Source: Flammula alnicola (Eukaryota > Basidiomycota > Agaricomycetes > Agaricales > Strophariaceae). From it: DNA of 23,751 bases. The position numbers and the translations under genes are program-made. The stretch lies in NCBI GenBank assembly GCA_015499995.1, contig JADNRV010000582.1:1-23751 (forward strand), written 5' to 3'. This document shows, in pieces, positions 8,901-18,843 of this stretch (its first letter is position 1; the number at the start of each line of letters is the position of its first letter). The notes beneath the pieces are model-generated. The model was not told the origin of the DNA and did not search any database. It saw nothing but the letters and a program-made list of their open reading frames with translations.

Positions 8901-10941
8901 ACTTGGAAACACCAGCTCGACTGCCCTCTGGCTCAAGCATTTTCACTGCCGTTGGGCAGCCAGCCTGACCTTCACGCCCTATCACATCTTGATTGCAAAA
9001 TAGGGTCTGAATCTCGATATACCGAAGACCGAATCAAGGGACGATCTGTCTTTGTGAGCCATATCGAGATAGATGATTGGACACGGAGACCATTTTTCGA
9101 GTCTTTTCGAATGTGCTTGCATATCGCGGATCTCTACACCGTCAATGGAGGCAGAAATTTCATCAAGATCAAGGCCAATATACCCCCATCGAGAGATCAC
9201 CCTATAACATGGCCGTTTTCTTGAGATACGAGCTTGAGCTGCGGCCATGAGGCCTTGGTCGAACTGCACGTTTTCACTGCTACCCGGTCAGGTCTGGAAA
9301 CACTGTCCCGTTAACGCGGTCCGCATATTTCCGGCTTTAAACGAGCGTTTACGACCCTTTCTTATGGAGCACTCGAGTCCTGCAGACAAAGATTCACCTT
9401 TTGGTGCGGAAACGAAGAGGTTTGACAGAAGATGTTCTCCATTACTGTGATTTCGGAGACCCCTTAATTTACGACATCCCAAGACAATCGATAGGAATAT
9501 TGTAGTCTTGCTATCTCAATATATCCTCCCATTCGTCGTATCTGGTCGTTCTAGAACTTAAGTTTTGCCAACGACCTTCGCGGAGACAAAGGTCGACTGG
9601 TCAAACGAAGAGTTGATAATGTACATACAAAGAGATGTCTCCATCAACCAACCGTCCTTGCTTTGCCAATCCAATCCGATTTGATTTGATTGTTTACGGG
9701 AAAACATTTCCAGGTTCATGGCTCCTCATCATTCCCCTTGCTCGAGAACTATGAAGCGAATGACTTCCATGAAAATTCCATCCGAGTAATAATTTCACGC
9801 CCCAAAGCTCAGGCAGGTATCAATGCTTTGCTACTATAATTTACATGCGAAAGTGCGAAATAAACATACAAATGGAAATCCTGGAATAGTGAATGACGAA
9901 TGAGCATGGTGATAGGTTGTTCATATGGCTGCACCCAAGCGCGGCGTTATAAGCAATGGTCTGCCGAACGATAGAGGTGCTCGTAAGACTTAAAGAGGAT
10001 GGGTGTCGTGATGCGGTGGTGTGGATGGTCGCGGAAAGCTTTCCAAGTCCCGAAATTATCTTTCGTGGTTCCTCGAACGAGATGCCCAATGTGATAGAAC
10101 GCAACTTGGGTCGACGTGAATTGCGGAGGCTAAGATTCCATGCCGCGGTGAAGGCATAGGAGATGTAAATGCAAATGAGTGTATATTGTAGATGCATCAG
10201 CACGCCAATTAGGTCCGGAACTTGCAGAAAGTTCGTTGCATAATTGTCGAAGCCTAAGATGAGATGACAAACCAATCGTCATCAGCAGAAGGCGAAACGC
10301 TGTTATCTTCCCCGTATGTGGTTGCCCGCGTCTCGAAGCATTGGCATCGATCTTCAACCTGTTGTTCTCGTGTATCAGGGAATCGATTTGCTGCTTCACT
10401 GTCCTCTCCATGTCATGTAGCTGAGATTCGAGGACTCGTTTTCACGTCGAAGAACTTCATTACCGTCCGAAGCCTGCTCTGCTCCGTCAGCTGACTGAGC
10501 AGACTTTCAACTTGGAGTGAGAGTCTGGCCGTTTCCTTCTTGAATCCCTCCAATGCCTCATGCTGGCACTCTCGGGTGGTCGAGGTGACAGTGGTGGCGT
10601 GTTATGCCGCGATAGAGAAAAATTGTGTGACTCGGCAGCGGGATCTTCGAAAGGCAAAAGAAGCTCTCTCGACGACGATCTCGACTTCGGTGTGGGGTTT
10701 GTGAGAAAGGACATAGGAGCGACAGACGTCGATGCCCTGGGGCGATGTACGGAAGGAGTAGGTGATAAAGGTGGAGAGAGAGGAGTGAAGTACTTTGAAT
10801 TAGGAGATATCGTTGAAAGGACTGCAGATGAAGATTGTGCACGAAGAGCGTGGCCATTGGGAATGAACATTGATGCCCGATCTTTCTTTAGTGGTGACGG
10901 AGGTGGTTTAGCTTTCTGTATCGGAGACATAGGCCCCGATG
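8901..10941 (-). repeat. Segmental duplication copy A (partial, decayed)
   Basis: A direct repeat of 12525-15294. The left boundary is shared at ACTTGGAAACACCAGCTCGACTG and the right boundary at GTATCGGAGACA...CCGATG, beyond which the two diverge completely. Copy A is about 730 bp shorter, mainly through a roughly 660-bp deletion at about 10396 (matching 14088-14747) and a roughly 30-bp deletion near 8927. In the best-matching stretch (10562-10910) I count roughly 7% differences by eye. The part from 8901 to about 10250 corresponds to the downstream flank of the EDE1-like gene and has no convincing gene. An open frame at 8952-9224 is also largely open in copy B, but it has no recognisable domain. 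Confidence 0.95.
10254..10941 (-). pseudogene. Duplicated 3' end of the EDE1-like gene, decayed
   Basis: On the minus strand this matches residues from about PVSPIQKAKPPP to the C-terminus of the intact gene at 13946-16617. Recognisable pieces are SPIQKAKPPP, KKDRASMFIPNGHALRAQSS, PPLSPTPSVHRPRAST, SLSRHNTPPLSPRPPESAS and ENNRLKIDANASRRG. Compared with the intact copy, one T is missing near 10561 (CTCATGCTGG against CTCATTGCTGG), shifting the frame into an early stop at about 10487. Some 220 codons of the coiled coil are deleted in frame near 10396 (MERTV joined to KQQIDS), and an indel near 10310 destroys the PPPAYDD tail. It has no EH domains and no promoter of its own. Confidence 0.92.
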
Positions 10942-12366
10942 TTGCTTCGATTTTGTTTGTCGGGTGATTGGCGGCCAAAAATGGCTTGCGAACTGGTGAA
11001 GCATCTGGCGAGTCGGCAAAGTCAGACCCGAGCTCATCTGGAGGGAACAAGCTAGAGACATCCAAATTTCTACGATTGGTAGATCCTCGCCCAGTCGTTC
11101 CAAAGACGTCATCTGGATCGTCGTGGCCAGCAGGAGTAAGGAAGTCTTTCGCGTCGGTCCCTCTGGGAGTAAGAGGAGAACCAAAGCAAGGCAGATGTCT
11201 CCCAGCACGGGCTACCTCCGCCTTCAATGTCTCCATTGCTTGCTGCAGATCAGATTTGTCGCGTGCAAGACCTGCTGCATGTTTCCGAGCCTGTGCGATG
11301 TCAGTCTCATGTTTGACCTTCATCTCTTCGATAACAGTCTGAAGTCGTTCGCCTTCGTTCTTGTGTTAATCGCCGGTGTCACGAGCAAGGGCAAGTGGTT
11401 TAGTGAGACGTTTGTGTTCAGATTCAAGGCGTTGTACTGCAGCTTGTGAGTCTCCGAATTCTTTTCGGAGCTCCTGTAGGCCGACTTCGAGATTCCAGTT
11501 TTCTTCCTTGAATTTGGCTACAGACTACATCAGGCCAAGGCGATGTACATCAAAGAAAAGAGAAAACACACCGGTATTTTGCTCTTGTTGCCTCAGAGCC
11601 GTCCTGAGGCTTTCAACAGATTTTTCGAGGTCGCCCTTCTCTTTTTTTATGTCCTGGATCGCCTTATCACGTTCGCCGAGGAGCCTCTGAAGACGGCGGA
11701 CTTCGTTGAGCAGTCCGCTGCCAATTTCGAATGCAAATTCTGGGAAAAGGAAGCGATGAGTGCCACACCTGATAGATAGATGGGTACGTAATTGAAAGGC
11801 TGAGACTTACCAACATCATCAGCTCGATGAGCTGCGTTTTTAGCGCGCCTCGACTGGGCGGCAGACGTTCCCGGAGCTGCTTTGGCGTTCAGGCTCTTCT
11901 CGTGGTAGGTCTGTATGTGGCACGGCCGATGAATGAGAGCTGCCGTTCATGAACCGCTGAAAAGGAGAAACAGGTATAGTATGACCTTTCCTCCCAAGTG
12001 GCACATTTGTAAAACGCCACGCACTTTTGAGCTGTTGTCGAAAGCATTTGAAAGCTGCGCATTCTCCGAGTCCCATGCCATGATAGCGTCCGCAAGCTCA
12101 CGATATCGCTCACGCGCGTCGTGATCGATCTCATCATCATCTCCCTTATCTGCCTCCAAATCCTGCAGCTGCCTGATGCACTCCTCTAGTTCCATCTGTT
12201 GGGCAAGAATCTGCTGCCCGAGACTGCCTGCTTGTTGCAGCTGCTTCTCCTTGTTTTCAAGCAGGTTTTGTAGATGAGGTTTCATGTTGCCAGCGATCGA
12301 AAAAGGATTGTGAAATGATGAAAAGTCCGGCATTGGGGGCAAGACCGGTGCTCCAGATAATGTCAT
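10942..12366 (-). pseudogene. 5' half of a coiled-coil protein gene, truncated and fused to the EDE1 tail; possibly NUM1/ApsA-like
   Basis: Probable exons 12366-12025, 11956-11811, 11739-11572 and 11517-10942. It starts MTLSGAPVLPPMPDFSSFHNPF and is mostly coiled coil (NKEKQLQQAGSLGQQILAQQ; LLNEVRRLQRLLGERDKAIQ; KFKEENWNLEVGLQELRKEF), then PDDVFGTTG and SSLFPPDELG. Damage: in exon 2 the conserved run moves from the VHERQLSF frame to the QTYHEKSLNAK frame, neither continuing exon 1. An in-frame TAA lies at 11366-11368 inside ARDTGD*HKNEGE. At 10941 the protein is cut and joined in frame to EDE1 linker sequence. The overall composition recalls N-terminal parts of fungal cortical nuclear-migration proteins (NUM1/ApsA), but that identity is a guess (about 0.3). 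It contains one NPF tripeptide. Confidence 0.75.
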
Positions 12367-12524
12367 GGCCTGAAGAGCCTTCGAAAACCTCGGAGGGCCT
12401 TGGTCAAAAGACTTGTTTAAAGGAGCCTCACACTGGAGGCAAACAACGAGGCGGTTGAAACATGGTTGCCAGACTCACGGTTGAATCACAGATGACTCAT
12501 GGGAATTGAACGAAATGGGACAGT
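12367..12524. other. Short spacer between the truncated coiled-coil gene and copy B
   Basis: About 160 bp of 5' flank of the truncated coiled-coil gene, bounded by the left edge of duplication copy B. It is the only non-duplicated sequence separating that gene from copy B. Confidence 0.5.
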
Positions 12525-15294
12525 ACTTGGAAACACCAGCTCGACTGTCTGCGCATCTGGGTTCTGGGCGACCTATATTCACTCTGGCTCAAGCGTTTTC
12601 ACTGCTCGTGGGCCGTCAACCAGATCTTCACGCCCTATCACATCTTGATTGCAAAATAGGGTCTGAATCTCGATATACCGAAGACCAAATCAGGGGATGG
12701 CCTGTCTTTGTGGGCTATATCGAGATAGATGATTGGACACGGAGACCATTTTTCCAGTCATTTCGAATGTGCTCGCATATCGCGGATGTCTACACCGTCA
12801 ATGGAGGCAGAAATTTCATCAAGATGAAAGCCAATATACCTCCATCGAGAGGTCACCCTATAACATGGCCGTTCTTCTGACATACGAGCTTGAGCTGCGG
12901 CCATGAGGCCTTGGTCGAACTGCACGTTTTCGCTGCTACCCGGCCAGGTCTGGAATCGCTGTCCCGTTAACACGGTCCGCATCTTTCAAGCTTTAAACGA
13001 GCGTTTACGGCCTTTTCTTATCGAGCATTCGAGTCCTGCAGACAAAGATTCACCTTTTGGTACGGAAATGTCCATTACTGTGATTTCGGAGACCCGTTAA
13101 TTTACGACATCGCAAGACAATCGATCTGTAACTTCCAGATGTTACCCCGCGTAGGAATATTTTAATCTTGCTATCTCAATATATCCTCCCATTCGTCGTA
13201 TCTGGTCGTTCCAGAACTTATGTTTTTCCAACGACCTTCGCGGAGACGAAAGGTCGACTGTCAAACGAAGAGTTGATAATGTACATACAAAGAGATGTCT
13301 CCATCAACCAACCGTCAACCCTTGCTTTGCCAATCCAATCCGATTTGATTTGATTGTTTACGGGAAAACATTTCCAGGTTCATGGCTCCTCATCATTCCC
13401 CTTGCTCGAGAACTATGAAGCGAAGTGACTTCCATGAAAATTCCTATCCGAGTAATAATTTCACGCCCCAAAGCTCAGGCAGGTATCAATGCTTTGCTAC
13501 TATAATTTACATACGAAAATGCGAGATAAACATACATACAAATGGAAAATCCTGGAATAGTGAATGACGAATGAGCGTGGTGATAGGTTGTTCATATGGC
13601 TGCACCCAAGCAACGTTGTTATAAGCAATAATTTGCCGAACGATAGAGGTGCTCGTAAGATTTAAAGAGGGCGAGTGTCGTGACGTGGTGGCTTTCCTTC
13701 TATAATGTGGTGTGGACGGTCGGGGAAGGCTTTCCGAGGCAAGAAATTATCTTTCGTGGTTCCTCGAACGAGATGCCCAATGTGATAGAACGCCAAGGGT
13801 CGACGTGAATTCCGGAGGCCAAGATTCCATTCCTATGCCGCGGTAAAAGCATGGATGTAAACGCAAACGAGTGTATATTGTAGACGCATCAGCACCCCAG
13901 TTAGGTCCGGAACTTGCTGAAAGCTCGTTGCATAATTGTCGGAGCCTAAGGTGGGATGACAAACGAATCGTCATACGCAGGAGGCGGAACGCTGTTATCT
14001 TCCTGCGTCTGTGGTTGCCTGCGTCTCGAAGCATTGACATCGATCTTCAACCTGTTGTTCTCGTGCGTCAGGGAATCAATTTGTTGCCGCATCTCGACAA
14101 ACTTGGTTTCGTTCGTGGACCTGAAGTCGGCAAATGTTCGCTGCCCGTCCCTCAGCTGTTGCCTTAGGTGCTCGTTCTCCCTCGTAAGACTCTCCGTGCT
14201 CCTCGAAGAGGAAGAAGGCATGGAAGAAGACTGCACAGTCGTGGCGATGAGCTCCAGTTCTTGTATCTGCTCCTTAAGCCTCCGGTTCTCACGCCGCAGC
14301 TCGTCTAATTGCGTTGGTCCCTTGCTAGACAGGAGGAGCTGCTCCATCGACTTCTGCGTATCGCGTAGCTGGCCCTTGAGGCTCTCATTCTCCCTCGTCG
14401 CGTCCCGAAGCAGCACACGAAGTTCGCGGTTGTTCGTCGTCGAAGTCGGCTCTGACATCGCCTTGCTCATGTCCGCGACCCGCCCGTTCAATTCCTTGAT
14501 CTCCTCGCTTTGAGTGCTGACGGTCTTCCGCAGCTCTTCAGCTTCGTTCTTGGCCTTGGCCGTTGCAGCCTGCGATTCACGTAACGAAGCCCTGAGTTCC
14601 TGCTCGTCCTCGCGGAGCATGGCCACCATCCTCTCCGAATTTTCACTTTGAGTGTCCTTAGTCGCTAGTTCCGCGGTGAGACGGCCGATCTCTTCTATGT
14701 ATTCGTCCTGCGAGCCAAGCCTGTCGTTGGCAGATAACACCTCGGACACTGTCCTCTCCATGTCATGTAGCTGAGATTTGAGGGACTCGTTTTCACGTCG
14801 AAGAGCTTCATTACCGTCCCGAAGCCTGCTCTGCTCCGTCAGCTGACTGAGCAGACTTTCAACTTGGAGTGAGAGTCTGGCCGTTTCCTTCTTGAACCCC
14901 TCCAATGCCTCATTGCTGGCACTCTCGGGTGGTCGAGGTGACAGTGGTGGCGTGTTATGCCGCGATAGAGAAAAATTGTGTAACTCGGCAGCGGGATCTT
15001 CGAAAGGCGAAAGAAGCTCTCTCGACGACGATCTCGACTTCGGTTTGGGGCTTGTGAGAAAGGACATAGGAGCGACAGACGACGATGCCCTGGGGCGATG
15101 TATGGAAGGAGTAGGTGATAAAGGCGGAGACAGAGGAGTGGAGTACTTTGAATCAGGAAATACCGTTGAAAGGGCTGCAGATGAAGATTGTGCTCGAAGA
15201 ACGTGGCCGTTAGGAATGAACATTGATGCCCGATCTTTCTTTGGTGGCGGCGGAGGTGGTTTAGCTTTCTGTATCGGAGACACAGGCGCCGATG
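12525..15294 (-). repeat. Segmental duplication copy B (full-length copy)
   Basis: The parental-looking copy of the repeat at 8901-10941, in the same orientation. It spans 12525-13945 (downstream flank of the EDE1-like gene; I see no gene there, only short frames such as 12506-12880) and the last exon of that gene up to codons for APVSPIQKAK. It ends inside the coding sequence, so only the 3' half of the gene was duplicated. Confidence 0.95.
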
Positions 15295-16617
15295 ACATGT
15301 TAGAAAGAGCCCAGGATCTCAATGAAGGGGGTATCAAGGACGGCGGAAGCGTTTGCGGGACCGGCTCTCCAGCCGACCTTTGCCTGAGAAGGTGTGAGAG
15401 TATGGCAAATTCGTCCGCTGTGAGACGATTGTCCTTGTTGAGATCGGCCAGCATCCTGGATAGAATGGTTTCAGCTATCTTAGAGCTACAAAATGACATA
15501 ACGGCCTAGAGGACGCACCATATATGGCCTAAATCTGCTTGAGATAGATCGTAAGAGAGCATAAATTTAGCAGCCGTATCCATTTCAATGTATCCTTTGC
15601 GGTTCAGATCCAGCTTGTAGAAATGTTTGTCGGACTCGATCTTTTCATGAGGTAGGATAGCCCAGTGTTCTTCGTGTTCGTGGTTTGTTGATAGAGGTGT
15701 GCTGTTACCAGATACAGGTGTCGAAAGATGTGGTTTCGAAGATGATGCCCGCAACGAAGGAGTGGGTCGACGTGATTGAGGAGGCAATGAGGAGGAAGGA
15801 GCGGAACTGGGTATCTCTAGATCTGCAAACTGATCATGTAAGTCTTGAGGAATCGAGGTTGGAACCACAGAAATAAGGCAGGATTGGAAAGCATGTATAA
15901 GATACATTCCCATCGCAAATTCGCGGAAATCTAGTCCACCGCTTTCATTTCTGTCCACTAGCATCCTGCAAGGACGTTGTTGGCTTCAATCTTACGTGAC
16001 CAAAGACCAACGTACTTGATTTTCCAAAGGTGTTCGTATGACAGATTAGACGTCATGAAAGCATCCATGACTTTATCTCCTGGAAGGGGCTAAGAAGATG
16101 CACAAGATAACGTGGACAGGAAGACAGACCATCTAAAATGCCGTTAATTGGGCCCGCACGAATAAATATTCCTTTGAAGTTGAGGACATCGACGGTGTTA
16201 ATTGGGGGGAATTGTGGGGTCTGATGAACATGATTGGGTTTTTTGACGGCGTCAGTTATTCCTTCCAGGGTAGGGAGAGGTCCACCTGCAGATTTATCAG
16301 TTTCCAAAAACATGCAGGCAAAAAGTGAATTCCTCACATTTGGTTACCAGGCCGTCGTGTAACGCCTCGCCCGCCTGCGTCCAGCCCATAAGGCGGATCG
16401 CGACCACAAGCTCATCTTTCGAGAGATCCCCACTTCCATTCTTGTCTGCGATGTTCCATATATCGCGAAGCAGCTCAAATGACAGACCACTTCGCCTGAA
16501 TATATCGATCGCGGCTTCTGGATTGAGAACCCCAGCCCTCTCGCACTTTGCAATAACCAGCAGCCGGGTGGCGAGCTCTGTCTCCTCCTCTGAAGCCGCA
16601 AGAGGTTGCGACAACAT
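13946..16617 (-). CDS. EDE1: Ede1/Eps15-like endocytic scaffold with three EH domains (five exons, 818 aa)
   Basis: Exons in coding order: 16617-16338, 16285-16130, 16079-16016, 15965-15519, 15455-13946; introns 52, 50, 50 and 63 bp; 819 codons with stop. Ede1/Eps15 proteins seed clathrin-coated pits by binding NPF-bearing adaptors. EH1 (about 8-95) has IWNIADKNGSGDLSKDELVVAIRLMGW; EH2 (about 120-205) ends LVDRNESGGLDFREFAMGMYLI; EH3 (about 262-345) has LDLNRKGYIEMD and IWMLADLNKDNRLTADEF. A Pro/Ser-rich linker (about 345-500) and a long coiled coil (about 500-795) follow. The C-terminus carries PPAY (807-810), a PPxY motif of the kind bound by WW domains of Rsp5/Nedd4 ligases. It is shorter than yeast Ede1 (about 1,380 aa), and I see no C-terminal UBA domain. 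The start is the ATG before LSQPLAASEEE; no upstream in-frame ATG exists. Confidence 0.87.
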
Positions 16618-17336
16618 GGGTGTTGGGGGAAAGGAATATCGGAAATAGAGATTCCAGAGAACTGCCTTGGGTGATCGTGGGTTGCGCAGCCGCACAGCGT
16701 TGGTTGTCGGCCCTTGTTCAGGTTTTCCTCGGATTAGATCAAGCTGTCAGCGGCATCGAGCTGTCAGAATGAAGCAATCGTTCCCCCAAACAGGGATGCG
16801 ATTCAATGGATATTAGCGCTGGTTGGCCGATAAAGCAGGAGTTGGAAGTCGAGAAGACCCGTTGGAACGAGACGAGCGCCTATAGCCTTCTGTAAGTGGG
16901 ATGATACCGTATGATTTCATTGGCTTGGCATGTGCACAGCAAGCTTTGTCAGCCAGGCGGTGCACACCTTTCATCGGCCTTTCCTCACCGAATTAAAATT
17001 TTCGAAGGTTGGAGGCCTCAGGTAGCAATTCAAACATCACACGAGGAGAAAAACTCAACGTCGATTGCGACATTCAAGTGTGAAGAGATAGCGGACAGCA
17101 GGTGCATAACGGTATTGTGGGTGAGCAGTTGTGTTATTCTACGTAATGTCATGTGACGAGGGCGATGCGACAGGAACTTGAAGAGGATGCAATATGTACA
17201 CGTGAAGTGATGACGATGGAAAGGGTCGTGAAAATCCAGGATAGTGATGTGATGTTGTGGGTATGAGGAAATGAGTTATGCAGAGAAAGTGAGAGGAGAG
17301 GGAAAAAAAAAGATCGAACACCAGGAACGAAGTTGT
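16618..17336. other. Intergenic: EDE1 promoter and HMG-box gene 3' flank
   Basis: About 720 bp with only short open frames and no recognisable domain. It should contain the EDE1-like promoter (near 16618-16900) and the HMG-box gene's 3' UTR (near 17200-17336). Nothing else is visible. Confidence 0.45.
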
Positions 17337-18843
17337 CTAATAGATCAAGTCCTCAGAAGAGAATTCGTCGAAATGAAAATACTCCATGCATTCGTTATTG
17401 TACTCCGACACCAGACGGGGGATTTCAGCGCACAGATCGAACGACTCATCCATTGAGGCTGAATCGGATTGCCCGACCATGTCATGTTGGAAATAAGTGG
17501 ACTGCGGCACATGGTCATTGGTGAACGAGAACGTAATCGAAAGTTCATTCTTGGGTTCTGACGAAGGGAAGAAAGGGAAGTCGATTGGAGGAAATTGGAG
17601 GTCGAGAGGAACAACTGGAGGCTGGGGCTGTATCGTAGTGCAGACGTTGTAGCTCCATGAACAGAGCGAGTTGGACTCGCAATTGGGTAGAGGTGGCAGG
17701 GTAGCGCTGATAGCGGCAGCAGGGAGGTAAGACTTGAATCCGAATTGCTCGGGTGGGCAGTTAAGAGGCAGAGGACGTTCGGCGATGAAAAACTTATGCT
17801 CTTCAGTTTTAGGTTCCTGAAGAATCCACGAAATGATCAGCAAAAATAGAAAAAATAAAGGGGAAAAAAGCAGTACCTCTTTGGGCGTCAACTCGAGGAG
17901 GGGAATATCATCATTTGGGACAAAGCCATCGTCGACTGGCTCGGTCTTCATGTATTCATCGGAAGCAGGAAGGATGCGAGGAGAGGGAGAGGGAGAAGGG
18001 AGGTTGACAATGCGCTGAACGGCGCGCTGAGCAGCCGCACGAGGAATTCTGCGAGGCCGAGGTGGCGGAGAAGAGAACTCAGGAGACTGAGGCTCAGAAG
18101 AAGTTGCAGAGGACCTCGACCACTCCTCACGAACACTAATCGAAGACCTCCTCTTCCTCGCCGGCTGCGCCGACGCCTCACTAGCCCTCTTCACGGCGGC
18201 CTTTATCCTGCTTTTCGCACTGACGCGTCCAGGGGAGTAGACGTAGTTGGGATACCTGGCCTGGTGTTCCTTCTTCTCTAAAGTGGCAAGAAGGACGAAT
18301 GGTTCCTTCTCGTTCAACGTCATCTTGTTCCACACTTTTGCCGCATGCTTGCTAAGCTCGTTCTGTTGCCCCTCACCCGAAGCCAAGCTGCTACTGATGT
18401 AGGACGAACGGAAGAAAATAAAGGCATTGCGAGGGCGAGGAATGTGGCTTGGATCGCGTCGTCGAGTGTGGCTGTTTCTGCGCGAGGGCAGACAAGGTTC
18501 AGCGAGCTCGACGGGGATTAATGAGGAGGCGTCGGAGGGGACACAAGGGTTGTTGTCTTTATGGAGATCGGCGGGATCGGCGGCCGTGCAAGGGGTGTGG
18601 TGAGAGGGTGATGTGATTTGCGGGATTGCGAGCTCAACAGGCTCGTGCTTGATAATGTGACGGAAAGACGTATCCACGCTCTGAGGAATAGGCCAACCCT
18701 CCTCTAGAAATCACGCAGCGTGATGATCAGCGAATAATTAACGAATAAAAAATAATAATTAACGCACTATCATAGATAACGGGGATTTGTTTTCCAAGGC
18801 GTCCGGATTGACGGTTGGAACTAACGTTTCGGAAAGAAGGCAT
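17337..18843 (-). CDS. HMG-box transcription factor (three exons, 460 aa)
   Basis: Exons in coding order: 18843-18768, 18703-17877, 17816-17337; introns 64 and 60 bp; 461 codons with stop. The only codon available as a start in exon 2 without splicing (18677) is GTG, whereas splicing to an upstream exon gives an ATG start (MPSFRNVSSNRQSG) joined in frame to YDKEGWPIPQSVD. The HMG box lies at about 113-184: HIPRPRNAFIFFRSSY, then ELSKHAAKVWNKMTLNEKEPF and KKEHQARYPNYVYSPGR, the sequence-specific MATA/SOX-like type that bends DNA. Next come a basic region (KSRIKAAVKRASE, ARKRRSS), Pro/Ser-rich sequence, and a C-terminus rich in acidic and aromatic residues, possibly an activation domain. Such factors act in mating and development in basidiomycetes; the specific role is unknown. 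Confidence 0.85.
17817..17876 (-). other. 60-bp intron of the HMG-box gene, stop-free and in frame
   Basis: Donor AGAG|GTACTGC, acceptor TTCTTCAG|GAACC, with a GCTGATC branch-like site. Its length is 3n with no stop, so unspliced RNA would add 20 residues (VLLFSPLFFLFLLIISWILQ) that look exactly like a transmembrane helix. That composition is expected from a T-rich intron and does not fit a nuclear factor, so I call it an intron. Confidence 0.8.

Noticed and set aside
8901..10941. Duplication copies as ends of an LTR or DNA transposon
   Set aside because: No terminal inverted repeats, LTR ends, tRNA primer site or transposase were seen; the copies are pieces of a host gene and its flank.
13956..14513. 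Plus-strand Ser/Cys-rich open frame
   Set aside because: Antisense shadow of the EDE1 coiled-coil exon, which has clear coding character on the minus strand.
14892..15509. Plus-strand Gly-rich open frames at 14892-15509 and 10560-10967
   Set aside because: Antisense of the Pro/Ser-rich EDE1 linker in both duplication copies.
17337..18677. Single-exon 446-aa membrane-anchored HMG protein
   Set aside because: The start would be GTG and the hydrophobic segment coincides exactly with a GT-AG intron; a spliced ATG start exists at 18843.
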